In this document: one piece after another, positions 1 through 7,758 of the stretch
How the letters are laid out: each line of letters opens with the position of its first letter
Numbering within the stretch: position 1 is the stretch's first letter
NCBI GenBank assembly: GCA_017443895.1
Contig: JAFSXU010000033.1
Span: forward strand, 1 to 64,000
Source: Clostridia bacterium
GTDB taxonomy: Bacteria; Bacillota; Clostridia; UBA1381
Direction of reading: 5' to 3'
DNA length: 64,000 nucleotides
The notes under the pieces: generated by a model
Told to the model about the DNA's origin: nothing
What the model saw: only the letters and a program-made list of their open reading frames with translations
The model's database searches: none
Translations under genes and position numbers: made by a program

Positions 1-65
1 CAGTTGGCTAGAGCACACGGTTCATACCCGTGGTGTCACTGGTTCAAGTCCAGTTACCGCCACCA
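1..65 (+). tRNA. tRNA-Met (CAT), 5' end outside window
   Basis: This is the 3' part of a tRNA. The anticodon stem CACGG/CCGTG encloses the 7-nt loop TTCATAC, giving anticodon CAT. The T arm is ACTGG-TTCAAGT-CCAGT at 38-54, the acceptor 3' strand is 55-61, and an encoded CCA ends at 65. The anticodon stem lacks the three consecutive G:C pairs of initiator tRNA, so an elongator tRNA-Met is most likely; a tRNA-Ile2 with a lysidine-modified CAT anticodon cannot be excluded. Its last two bases begin the 47-bp repeat that recurs at 49428. Confidence 0.93.
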
Positions 66-110
66 CATAAGAACAATGGAATTGATACAATTTCCGTTGT
101 TCTTTTTTTG
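64..110. repeat. 47-bp direct repeat, left copy (candidate attL)
   Basis: The 47 bases from 64 to 110 are identical to 49428-49474 in the same orientation. They cover the last two tRNA bases and the whole terminator hairpin. Sequence on either side of the two copies is unrelated. A long exact repeat at a tRNA 3' end with a recombinase remnant just inside is the usual signature of an integrated island. A transposed terminator is the alternative. Confidence 0.7.
66..109 (+). terminator. Rho-independent terminator of tRNA-Met
   Basis: AAGAACAATGGAA at 69-81 pairs with TTCCGTTGTTCTT at 92-104 with one G:T wobble. The stem runs into seven T residues ending at 109. It lies directly behind the tRNA and is part of the 47-bp segment duplicated at 49428-49474. 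Confidence 0.85.
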
Positions 111-215
111 CGTAAAAATTGGCTTAGCAGTGCGGTTTGCGGGAGTTATCAGTGTCAGGGGTATAGGAAAAATCGGCTAAATAATAGCCTACAATCCTAA
201 AAATGTCGCATACCC

Positions 216-270
216 TTGACACTTTTTCAAACAAGTGACACTTTAGCCGTACTCGTGACACTTTTCCAAA
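216..270 (+). repeat. Three spaced TGACACTTT repeats
   Basis: TGACACTTT occurs at 217, 236 and 256, a spacing of about 20 bp. An inverted relative (AGTGTCAGGGGTAT, near 151-164) mirrors the sequence around the first copy. The spacing is about two helical turns, which suggests repeated protein-binding sites such as recombinase accessory sites. I see no convincing gene in 111-388. Confidence 0.4.
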
Positions 271-388
271 TTTTGCGGTGCCAAGGGTTGTGCAAAAAAT
301 GCACAAATTTTCTAAGATAACGGTGAAGAGTATTAAGAAAACAAAAGAAAAAATGCCCCACATATGTGAGTCACTTATGGGTTTAATG

Positions 389-1485
389 CTATATTTCTAT
401 TTCCGTACCGCCTTTAAACAAAAACACCATTTTCCCGTCATAGAATACCGTCACTTTATCTATAAGCAGTACCCAGAGCATATCATCCCATTCGGATATA
501 ACATTATCAGAGTTTTGTAGTTTTTTGATATATAACTTAATCTCGCTGATACGGCATTCAATATCCTGCTTTTTTGAAAGCAGTTTTGATTTTAAGTTGT
601 TTTTCTTCTCATACTTTTGAGTGAGCGCATTATAGGCTTTGTAGAATTCGTTTTGTGATAAGGGTTGGGTAGAGTTCTTGTTTATTAGGTCTGAAATTTC
701 AATTGATATAGTTTGTAATTCTTTGTTGATACGCTTTATTTTTTTATCTATTTTGCTTGTATCCTTTAGAATGTCAAGCAGTATATTGCAGTTTGAAATT
801 ACCTCATCACGGTTATTTAAGACAAGGTTACATGCTTTAATAAAGGCATTTTTTATTACATTTTCATCAAGATGGGGAGTAGTGCATTTTGTGCCTTTAA
901 ACTTGTTATTGCATTGCCATACGGTTTACGGTATTTATCCGTAGAATGCCAGAACTTTGAGCCGTAGAAACTCCCGCAATCACCGCATAATATTTTAGAC
1001 GAGAATATGCTTGCGGCACTGTATTTTCTGCCAAGCTCCGCCCGTTTCTTTATTTCAGCCTGAATAATCTCAAACTCATCGGGAGATATAATCGGGTCGT
1101 GGTGGCCTTCCACATAATATTGCGGAACTTCGCCCTCGTTTTTTTCATTTTCTTTTGCAAAAAATCTACAGTGAATTTTTTTCTGTAAAAGTGCATCGCC
1201 TTTGTACTTTTCATTGCTGAGTATACTAAAAACCGTTGATTCTCTCCAAATATCAAGACCGCTTGGTGTTTTAATATTTCTTGCGGTCAAATCCTTACAA
1301 ATACCGGTTATGGACTTGTCGAGCAGAAATTGACGGTATATATAGCGTATAACCTCTGCTTCTTTTTCGCTTATCTTTGGCTTTCCGTCTTCGCCTTTAT
1401 CATAACCCAAGAAATGCTTAAAAGACATTGTTACTCTTCCACGCACATTTTTGCTTTTTGTATTCGTCCGCAACATAGGCAACAA
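389..1485 (-). pseudogene. Large serine recombinase remnant (N-terminus lost, frameshifted)
   Basis: Reading leftward, the first frame (1485-~920) gives the recombinase domain, with the junction motif GRVTMSFKHFLGYDKGEDG and YIYRQFLLDKSITGICKDL. It continues into the zinc-ribbon start CGDCGSFYGSKFW. Near 918-924 the frame breaks. The other frame continues with WQCNNKFKGTKCTTPHLDEN (second half of the zinc ribbon), a long coiled coil, and the family-typical end LIDKVTVFYDGKMVFLFKGG, stopping at 389. The resolvase catalytic domain with its serine, about 140 residues, is absent upstream. The protein is therefore inactive. Its place just inside the tRNA-side repeat suggests it once mobilised the island. 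Confidence 0.85.
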
Positions 1486-1604
1486 GATTTTGTTTGTCTA
1501 TTTCATTTTTTTGTTAACATATCAGCAAGATTTTTAAATAGATAATTTGTGTAGAATATTATAACTTATAAATAATTTAATTCATGGAAGTTAGAATATT
1601 ATTT

Positions 1605-1613
1605 TGATATAAT
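1605..1613 (+). promoter_or_regulatory. Extended -10 promoter for the FucI-like operon
   Basis: TG at 1605-1606 stands one base before a perfect TATAAT at 1608-1613, about 35 bp before the start codon. No good -35 hexamer lies 17 bp upstream, which is usual for extended -10 promoters and for activator-dependent ones. Confidence 0.5.
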
Positions 1614-1648
1614 AATGAAAAATATTCAATAAAAGGGGAATGATTATT

Positions 1649-3124
1649 ATGTATATGAAAAGCACTTTAGATGTAAAACTAAGAATTAAACCGGTTCAGA
1701 CAAGCTTTCTTCATCATACAAGTTATGAAGGCGTTTGTAGAACGGGTGCACCTGAGCAGCTTACGCTTGAATATGACAAAGCTCTTGGAATGGAAGAATT
1801 TATGCAGGTTCAAAGTGAGCTAAAAACTTTAAACGGTGATGAGTTTGAGGTTATGGAGCCGACACATATTCCGGTGTATGACGATTTCATGGCATCAAGG
1901 GAGACTATTGACAAACTGTGTGATGAAGTATCACCACAGGATTTACTTGTATTCTCAGGATTGCTATCGCAGCATCCAATGACCAAATATGCTATGCGAT
2001 ATTCAAACCCTGTTGCAATGTATAATGGCTGGCATGTAGACGGAACTTCTTTTTTGAGGTCAATAGGCAGAGAATGTGAGGGATTTTACCGTTTTGAAGA
2101 TTTGAAAAAATGGGCACAGTTATTAAGAACAAAAAAAGCAATCAGCTATATAAAGGTGCTCCTTGTAGAGAAGGGCGGACATCTTAAAGTGGGACTAAAG
2201 AGTAGTATATACGATTTGGTTGGTCTTGAAAAAAATCTGGGAGTTGAGTTTGTAACCTTGACCTCCGATGAAGTTTTGGCGATGTATGACACAATGCCTC
2301 AAGATCATCCTGACTGGGTTGAAGAAGCAAAGAAAAAAGCGGCTGAGCTTGCTAAAGGCGCTGTTTACAACAATTTATCGAAAGATTACTTATTGCGTTC
2401 CACTATGTTCTATGTGCTTATCAAAAAGCTATTGGAAAAGTATGAGTGCAATGCGTTTTCAATGCCTTGCAGAGAGGTTTGCGCAGGCGGAACGCTGATG
2501 GATAGAAAATTTGTATTCTGTTTAACTCATTCGCTCTTGAAGGACGAGGGAATTGTAAGTGCTTGTGAGGGCGATCTTGCCGCAATGATGGGAATTGCAG
2601 TATTGATGAATATTTCCAGAAAGGCACCTCATATGGGTAATAATCTTTTAGACAGCTTTGAAAGCAGAGTTGCAACTGTTCATCATAATGTGCCTTGTGT
2701 ACATATGGACGGTTATGATAAGAGCTTGCCGTATGCGTTAGCGTCCTTTACAGTAGCGGGCTGGGGAGCATCAATGAGATATGATTTTTCGGTTAATGTT
2801 GGTGATAAAATCACATTATTGCGTTTTGATCCGTCAGGAACGAAAATGATGGCTGTAAGAGGAACAATCGTGTCAGGTGATAAGTATTCGTCAATGACGG
2901 AGAGCGCAATGCATGCAGCAGTTGCAGGCGATTTGGCTGAAGATAATGAGACTTATACAAAGCCCGGTTGTGCAATGATGGTAAAATATCAAATTGATGA
3001 TGCAAAGAAATTCTATGAAAAGGAGAAAGATTATGGGCACCATTTTGCACTGGTATTCGGTGATTATGTGGACGATTTAAGAGAACTTGCGAAGGTTATG
3101 CATTTGGGATTTGCTGAGGCGTAA
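1649..3124 (+). CDS. L-fucose/L-arabinose isomerase-fold sugar isomerase-like protein
   Basis: A cytoplasmic protein of about 491 residues with no signal peptide. The C-terminal half carries the ACEGDLAAMMGI segment (near residues 305-315) and a later VHHN/VHMDG region. These resemble the metal-binding Glu, Asp and His positions of the FucI/AraA isomerase fold. Such enzymes interconvert aldoses and ketoses using a divalent metal, but many relatives have no known substrate, so the reaction is not assigned. ATG 1649 is chosen because the GGGG ribosome site at 1635-1638 is well spaced for it; ATG 1640 lies almost on top of that site. It leads an operon with a carrier-like protein, SufS and SufE. 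A second FucI-like gene lies at 47216. Confidence 0.7.
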   Translation: MYMKSTLDVKLRIKPVQTSFLHHTSYEGVCRTGAPEQLTLEYDKALGMEEFMQVQSELKTLNGDEFEVMEPTHIPVYDDFMASRETIDKLCDEVSPQDLLVFSGLLSQHPMTKYAMRYSNPVAMYNGWHVDGTSFLRSIGRECEGFYRFEDLKKWAQLLRTKKAISYIKVLLVEKGGHLKVGLKSSIYDLVGLEKNLGVEFVTLTSDEVLAMYDTMPQDHPDWVEEAKKKAAELAKGAVYNNLSKDYLLRSTMFYVLIKKLLEKYECNAFSMPCREVCAGGTLMDRKFVFCLTHSLLKDEGIVSACEGDLAAMMGIAVLMNISRKAPHMGNNLLDSFESRVATVHHNVPCVHMDGYDKSLPYALASFTVAGWGASMRYDFSVNVGDKITLLRFDPSGTKMMAVRGTIVSGDKYSSMTESAMHAAVAGDLAEDNETYTKPGCAMMVKYQIDDAKKFYEKEKDYGHHFALVFGDYVDDLRELAKVMHLGFAEA

Positions 3125-3126
3125 TT

Positions 3127-3537
3127 GTGGGTTTTAAAGATGAGTTTCTAAATTCGACAAAAAAAGCTAAAGAATATATGAACAAGATGCAGAATGGCGA
3201 TTATAACTGTGTAGAAGATTTTACATGTTTGCTTCGAGGCTATATTCTTAAAAAGTTTTTGCTGGATGAAAACTGCACGGCAGATAAAATTTCAGACTTG
3301 CTTGATGAAAGTATAAAGAAGATTCTGATACTTACAAATGAAGAAGGGTTTGATATGAGTGATAACCCTACCTGTACGGGTTCATCTTCTAAGATTGAGA
3401 AAAAGCTACTGATGTTAGTCAAGTTAAAGAAAGATCTTGGACTTGAAATAGGGATTGATGAATTGGTATTTTACGGTACTGTTACAGAACTCTCAGAAAA
3501 GATTTATGAACTGTTGGAAAGTATGGGGGAGAGGTAG
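3127..3537 (+). CDS. Small acidic protein, acyl-carrier-like C-terminal half (function unknown)
   Basis: A 136-residue helical protein starting with GTG two bases after the upstream stop. I do not recognise the family with certainty. The C-terminal 55 residues read GSSSKIEKKLLMLVKLKKDL, then LEIGIDEL and TVTELSEKIYELL. This follows the helix and loop spacing of acyl carrier proteins, with GSSS where the phosphopantetheine serine motif DSL would be. Four cysteines lie in the N-terminal 90 residues. Tight coupling to the upstream isomerase and to SufS/SufE suggests it could be a carrier or sulfur acceptor; that is inference. A terminator-like hairpin overlaps its stop codon. Confidence 0.6.
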   Translation: MGFKDEFLNSTKKAKEYMNKMQNGDYNCVEDFTCLLRGYILKKFLLDENCTADKISDLLDESIKKILILTNEEGFDMSDNPTCTGSSSKIEKKLLMLVKLKKDLGLEIGIDELVFYGTVTELSEKIYELLESMGER

Positions 3538-3556
3538 AAAATAATTCTACCTCTTT
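3529..3556 (+). terminator. Terminator-like hairpin between carrier-like gene and sufS
   Basis: AGAGGTAGAA at 3530-3539 pairs with TTCTACCTCT at 3544-3553, followed by further T residues. It overlaps the stop codon of the upstream gene. No promoter is evident in the 38 bases before sufS, so it more likely reduces sufS/sufE expression than ends the operon completely. Confidence 0.6.
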
Positions 3557-3594
3557 TCGCAATGAAGACTTTAATATTGCATTGGTGAAGGATT

Positions 3595-4827
3595 ATGAAA
3601 AAAATATTTTATGATTACAACAAAACCAGAAATGAGTTTCCGTTTTTAAATGAAAAAATATACGGAAAAGAACTAATATATTTTGATAATGCCGCTACAA
3701 CGCAAAAGCCGTTATGTGTGCTAAATGCCATTAGAGATACATATATCAAATCCAATGGAAATGTGCATAGAGGCAATCATTATCTTAGCAATATCGCAAC
3801 ACAAACTTTTGAAAATGCAAGGGAGACGGTAAAAAAATTTCTTAATGCAAGATCGGAGTGTGAGATTGTGTTTACAAAAGGTGCTACCGATAGCATAAAT
3901 TTAGTAGCCTCAACTTATGGTAGACAGTTTATATGTGAGGGTGATGATGTAATAGTAGGTCAAGGTGAACACCATTCAAATTTTTTGCCATGGCAAGAGT
4001 TATGTAAGGAGAAAAAAGCAAAATTCACTGTATTGCCATTAAATAAAGATGGTACAATTTCTCTAAAGCTACTTTCTCAGATGATAACAGAAAGAACAAA
4101 AATTGTGGCTGTATCTCATATTTCAAATGTAGTAGGTTGCTGTAATGATATAAAAGCGATTGCAGATATATGTCATAGCAGGAATATAGCACTTATTGTA
4201 GACGGTGCGCAGGCAGTTGCACATATCGGAGTAGATGTTCAAAAGCTCGACTGTGATTTTTATTGCTTTTCGGGACACAAAGTATATGGACCGACAGGGA
4301 TAGGTGTTCTTTACGGAAAACAAGAGATTCTTTCAATTGTACAACCGTTTGAATTTGGCGGTGAAATGGTAGACAGGGTAGAGTTTGATACAAGCACTTT
4401 TGCCGATTTACCTTTCCGGCTTGAGGCGGGAACTCCCAATTATGTAGGAGCAATTGCACTTGCTGAGGCTATACAGTTTGTAGAGCGAATAGGAATTGAT
4501 TTAATTTCTGAATATGAGGAAAGTCTTGTTGGATATATATGTGAAAATATATCTAAAACAGATGGTATTATACTATACGGAGATTATAATAACTCCAAGG
4601 GAATTATATCATTTAACTTAGATAATGCCGACGCATTTGACATAGGAAAGCTTTTGGATATTAACGGGATAGAGGTTCGAGCGGGAAGCCATTGTGCGCA
4701 ACCGATGATGAAACATTTAAATGTGGAAAAAACAGTCCGATTATCTTTTGGGTGCTACAATACGGTAAGTGAAATTGATTTGTTTTTAAATAAATTCGAG
4801 CAGATTGCTCACTTATTGCGAGGATAA
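3595..4827 (+). CDS. sufS: Cysteine desulfurase, SufS/CsdA type (group II)
   Basis: A PLP-dependent enzyme taking sulfur from L-cysteine to form an enzyme persulfide and alanine. At 410 residues it is full length for the family. Visible features are the N-terminal YFDNAATTQKP, the PLP-stacking histidine in GEHHSN (~126), Asp203 in IVDGAQA, the Schiff-base lysine 229 in FSGHKVYGPTG, and the catalytic Cys367 in RAGSHCAQP. It is followed after one base by sufE, its usual sulfur acceptor. The SufBCD scaffold genes are absent, so this pair probably serves a dedicated sulfur-transfer role in this operon rather than general Fe-S assembly; that is inference. Confidence 0.92.
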   Translation: MKKIFYDYNKTRNEFPFLNEKIYGKELIYFDNAATTQKPLCVLNAIRDTYIKSNGNVHRGNHYLSNIATQTFENARETVKKFLNARSECEIVFTKGATDSINLVASTYGRQFICEGDDVIVGQGEHHSNFLPWQELCKEKKAKFTVLPLNKDGTISLKLLSQMITERTKIVAVSHISNVVGCCNDIKAIADICHSRNIALIVDGAQAVAHIGVDVQKLDCDFYCFSGHKVYGPTGIGVLYGKQEILSIVQPFEFGGEMVDRVEFDTSTFADLPFRLEAGTPNYVGAIALAEAIQFVERIGIDLISEYEESLVGYICENISKTDGIILYGDYNNSKGIISFNLDNADAFDIGKLLDINGIEVRAGSHCAQPMMKHLNVEKTVRLSFGCYNTVSEIDLFLNKFEQIAHLLRG

Positions 4828-4828
4828 A

Positions 4829-5251
4829 ATGATGAAAAAGTCTATTAAAGAAATACAAGACGAGCTTATAATTGAATTCAGTGAATTTGATGACTGGGTT
4901 GATAAATATACCTTAATTATGTCATATTCGGCAGAGCTTGAAAAGATGCTTTATGAATATAAGACAGATGATATATTGTTTAAAGATTGTGCATCAAAGG
5001 TTTGGATTTTGATTGAGTGTAAAGATAACAAAGTGTGTTTTTTTGCTGATAGCGATTCGATGATAATAAGGGGAATTCTTGCAATCTTACAGAAAATATT
5101 AAATGATCAGGATGCAACGGAGGTTGTGGACGGCGACATATTTTTCATGAAAGAGATAGGTATGGAGTTGAATATGCCGATTGAAAGGAGCAAGGGTATT
5201 AAATCTATCATAGCCTATATAAAAAATGAGGCAAGGGAGCAATGTTTTTAA
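4829..5251 (+). CDS. sufE: SufE-type sulfur acceptor
   Basis: A 140-residue SufE-family protein that accepts persulfide sulfur from SufS and stimulates it. The acceptor cysteine is Cys54 in KDCASKVW, followed by ADSDSMIIRGILAIL, the family core. The start is ATG 4829 (a second ATG follows at 4832), preceded by GCGAGG and one base after the sufS stop. An upstream TTG at 4805 would extend into sufS and is unlikely. The proteins are probably co-translated. Confidence 0.88.
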   Translation: MMKKSIKEIQDELIIEFSEFDDWVDKYTLIMSYSAELEKMLYEYKTDDILFKDCASKVWILIECKDNKVCFFADSDSMIIRGILAILQKILNDQDATEVVDGDIFFMKEIGMELNMPIERSKGIKSIIAYIKNEAREQCF

Positions 5252-5300
5252 ATGTTTGCAGTTTTTGCAAAAATCTTTACAAAAAATCTTTACGGGACTC

Positions 5301-5329
5301 TTGACTTGTTTTTTACTTCGTGATATGTT
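5301..5329 (+). promoter_or_regulatory. Promoter with overlapping palindrome before AraC gene
   Basis: TTGACT (5301-5306), a 17-bp spacer, then TATGTT (5324-5329). The inverted repeat TTCGT-N8-ACGAA (5317-5334) surrounds the -10 hexamer, as an autoregulatory operator would. It serves the regulator starting at 5382. Confidence 0.5.
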
Positions 5330-5381
5330 ACGAATATATGGTATTGGAAAATAAGTCAAACATCTTAGCGAGGGGAGAATA

Positions 5382-6314
5382 ATGAGCAAGCAGACAAAGC
5401 CCAAATATGAAGTTTGTGTTATTACTGAAAAGACAAAAGAGGATCCGATATTTAAATTCATTTCCAAGCTCAAATTTTTTTTAAACGGTATTGGACATCA
5501 ATATGGAAACGATATGCAAAATACCTGTGATTATCGTATAAGTTCAGACTTTGAGCTTATTTTTGTGGAGGGCGGTCAAAATCAAATTGAGATTGACGGT
5601 GTAATACATAACGGAAATCCCGGGGATATTTTTGTGATCCCACCATTCTCAAAGAACAAAATTCAGACAACGAAGGAAAATCCACACGATAATTATTGGA
5701 TACATTTCAGTATGGACCCGTTTTGCTATAATGAGGTATTTTTAAACCTGTTGCTAACGGAGCGTGGAAACTATTGCATTAAGTCAGAGTCTTTTCAAAG
5801 CTGTATTATGCTGTTAAAGCGAATAGAAGAAGAAATGAATGAAATGCAACCCGGATATAAAGTTATAAGAGAAGGATATTTCCGTACAATACTGGCTCTT
5901 TTAATTCGTGAGAATATCAAGAAATCAGACACAATTACTTTTCCGTCGGTTTCAAAGGCGCAGCGGCGTAACTTGGAGCTAATCATGAAATATGTTGATG
6001 AACATCTGAATCAAAGTATTACTGTTCAGGACATTGCAGAACATGTGCACTTGTCTGTTTCGTATATTTTCAGGATATTTCAGGATAATATCAATTGTTC
6101 GCCCAACCGTTATATTCGTGTTCAAAAGGCTATGATGGCAAAAATATATATGGAAACATCTCAAATGACACTTTATGAAATATCCAAAGAGCTGGGGTTT
6201 TTAAACTACTCCTATTTTAGCAAGCTTTTTAAAGATATTTATGGTGTATCACCGAAAGGCTTTATTGACAGACATCCAATCGTACAGAATAATTGCAACG
6301 GTAAAGAAGAATAG
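5382..6314 (+). CDS. AraC-family regulator with N-terminal cupin sensor
   Basis: A 310-residue transcription regulator. Residues ~45-115 form a cupin-like sensing half (FELIFVEGGQNQIEIDG, GDIFVIPPFSKNKIQ). Residues ~205-305 form the double helix-turn-helix of the AraC/XylS family, with ITVQDIAEHVHLSVSYIFRI for the first and LYEISKELGFLNYSYFSKLF for the second, ending in the family tail KDIYGVSPKGF. It has its own promoter and follows the FucI-like/SufS/SufE genes, so it probably responds to a sugar-type ligand and controls that operon, itself, or the large cluster to the right. The GAGGGGAG ribosome site before 5382 supports the start. Confidence 0.88.
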   Translation: MSKQTKPKYEVCVITEKTKEDPIFKFISKLKFFLNGIGHQYGNDMQNTCDYRISSDFELIFVEGGQNQIEIDGVIHNGNPGDIFVIPPFSKNKIQTTKENPHDNYWIHFSMDPFCYNEVFLNLLLTERGNYCIKSESFQSCIMLLKRIEEEMNEMQPGYKVIREGYFRTILALLIRENIKKSDTITFPSVSKAQRRNLELIMKYVDEHLNQSITVQDIAEHVHLSVSYIFRIFQDNINCSPNRYIRVQKAMMAKIYMETSQMTLYEISKELGFLNYSYFSKLFKDIYGVSPKGFIDRHPIVQNNCNGKEE

Positions 6315-6330
6315 TAATTTTAATATTAAA

Positions 6331-6359
6331 AAACGATTATCCAAAAGAGATAATCGTTT
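6331..6359 (+). terminator. Terminator hairpin of the AraC gene at 5382
   Basis: AAACGATTATC at 6331-6341 pairs with GATAATCGTTT at 6349-6359. A second hairpin, TAACACTGC/GCAGTGTTA, lies at 6441-6474. The GATTATC/GATAATC stem recurs at 6597-6625. Confidence 0.6.
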
Positions 6360-6562
6360 CAGACTATCGAAAAACTGCCCAGACCGCACAAAATTCAAAC
6401 AATATATTTTGCATCTATATATAAGCTCATTACAAAAAAATAACACTGCAATTCTTCATAAAATCGCAGTGTTATGTGCTTTTTGCTCAAATAAACCCTA
6501 CCGTACCATCGTACTACTACGGGTTCATTTTCACAAAATCTGCTTTGTTTTTCGATATCTGT

Positions 6563-6625
6563 CAGCGTGTCGATAACTTTATCGACACGCTGAAAGGATT
6601 ATCAAAAAGAGATAATCGTTTTTTT
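6563..6625. terminator. Composite terminator between convergent AraC genes
   Basis: CAGCGTGTCGATAA and TTATCGACACGCTG form a near-perfect 14-bp stem at 6563-6592. It is followed by GATTATC/GATAATC at 6597-6618 with a run of T residues. The second stem nearly copies the hairpin at 6331. Together the hairpins insulate the converging regulators at 5382 and 6641. Nothing else is seen in 6360-6562. Confidence 0.6.
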
Positions 6626-6640
6626 GTGTAAGTATAATTT

Positions 6641-7501
6641 TTAAATTTTTTCGGACTTATTTTGATTTGCTGTTTTCATAATCAAACGGTACTCCTTTGG
6701 TGAAATCCCAAGTAAATTTTTAAATGTTTTGCTTAAATGAAATTCGTCGTAAAAGCCGAACTGAGCAGCCAAGGTTTTTAGTGCTGTATTTGGATTTGAT
6801 CTTAGGGCCAAAGCTATTGACTCAATTTTTTTTGCTAACTGGAACTGGTGGAAAGAGTATCCGGTTATATTTTTGAAGTTTTTTTCAAGCGTTTTTTTCG
6901 AGCAGTCTGAAATCTGAGACATTTCTTCAAGCGAATAGAATTTTGTGGGGTGGCATGCAATTGTTCGCATTGCCAGATTTATAGCACTGTTGGTGTAATG
7001 AGCCGATAAGTCTAAAATACATCTAAGCTCATATAAGAGATTGTCAAGGTGCGATGATAAGCCGAAATCCTTTAATGCATATTCTTTTCGTATAAAAAAA
7101 CGGATTGATACCATTTCGGTAAGAATGCGTTTTATTGTTTCTGCATTTGTGCAGTGAAAGAAGTTTTTTAACACTATATAGTTGTTTTCTGAAAGATTTT
7201 TTGAGTTTTCATCGGGACAGACCATATCTTTATCAAGTGATTGAAAATGCAAATAAAAGGTTCTGGCTTCTTTGCTCAAAACTGTACTGCAGTGCTTTTG
7301 ACCGGCGTGAAATATGATAATATCATCCTTGTTAAGCGTATATTTCTTCTCGCCGATTTCCATGCCCAATGTTCCGTCTATAACATAAACAAGACAATGC
7401 TCACTAAGCGTGCGGTATGGCGGCACTTCAATGTCTGTACCCGAAGCTGTATTTACAAGCGTAACCTTGCGTCTGATACCTGTATAAAAGTAACTAAACA
7501 T
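6641..7501 (-). CDS. AraC-family regulator with cupin sensor, divergent from lyase operon
   Basis: A 286-residue regulator. The N-terminal half is cupin-like (LSEHCLVYVIDGTLGMEIGEKK, DDIIIFHAGQKHCS). Residues ~180-280 form the AraC double helix-turn-helix (FYSLEEMSQISDCSKKTLEK, then LKTLAAQFGFYDEFHLSKTF) and end FKNLLGISPKEYR. It reads away from the giant lyase gene across a 257-bp shared upstream region, the usual layout for the local activator of a polysaccharide-use cluster. I infer it senses a product of the substrate and switches on the promoter at 7712. Confidence 0.87.
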   Translation of the reverse strand: MFSYFYTGIRRKVTLVNTASGTDIEVPPYRTLSEHCLVYVIDGTLGMEIGEKKYTLNKDDIIIFHAGQKHCSTVLSKEARTFYLHFQSLDKDMVCPDENSKNLSENNYIVLKNFFHCTNAETIKRILTEMVSIRFFIRKEYALKDFGLSSHLDNLLYELRCILDLSAHYTNSAINLAMRTIACHPTKFYSLEEMSQISDCSKKTLEKNFKNITGYSFHQFQLAKKIESIALALRSNPNTALKTLAAQFGFYDEFHLSKTFKNLLGISPKEYRLIMKTANQNKSEKI

Positions 7502-7711
7502 ATGTTCCGCACCTCCTGTTTAAAATATAGCACTTTTATCCTAAAATGTCAAGATGATTGATGTAAAAAAGAGAATATGACAAGTAAATTTATAAAATAA
7601 ATACAATTTCTGTGATTTATTCTGTGTATAACAAATGGAAATCTTTGTTTTTTGGGGAAAAATTTTTAAATGCATGGTATTGATTTTACATGTTTTTGGT
7701 ATTATTATCCA

Positions 7712-7740
7712 TTGTTAAATAAAGACCGCAATGCTATACT
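7712..7740 (+). promoter_or_regulatory. Promoter of the secreted lyase operon
   Basis: TTGTTA (7712-7717), exactly 17 bp, then TATACT (7735-7740), about 20-35 bp before the possible start codons at 7759 and 7777. The region back to 7502 is very AT-rich and should hold the AraC sites. I see no perfect palindrome there. Confidence 0.6.
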
Positions 7741-7758
7741 GTAATTGAATAGAATAAT

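Noticed and set aside
151-270. Possible CRISPR-like array from the TGACACTTT repeats
   Set aside because: Repeats are only 9 bp, spacers about 11 bp and partly similar, one copy is inverted, and no cas gene is present.
278-520. Open frame of 80 codons on the + strand
   Set aside because: It is antisense to the C-terminal part of the recombinase remnant, which reads convincingly on the - strand.
3595-5251. Standard SUF iron-sulfur assembly operon
   Set aside because: SufB, SufC, SufD and SufU are absent; neighbours are a sugar isomerase and a carrier-like protein.
6241-6576. Open frame of 111 codons on the + strand
   Set aside because: It overlaps the end of an AraC gene in another frame and then runs through several terminator hairpins; no ribosome site.
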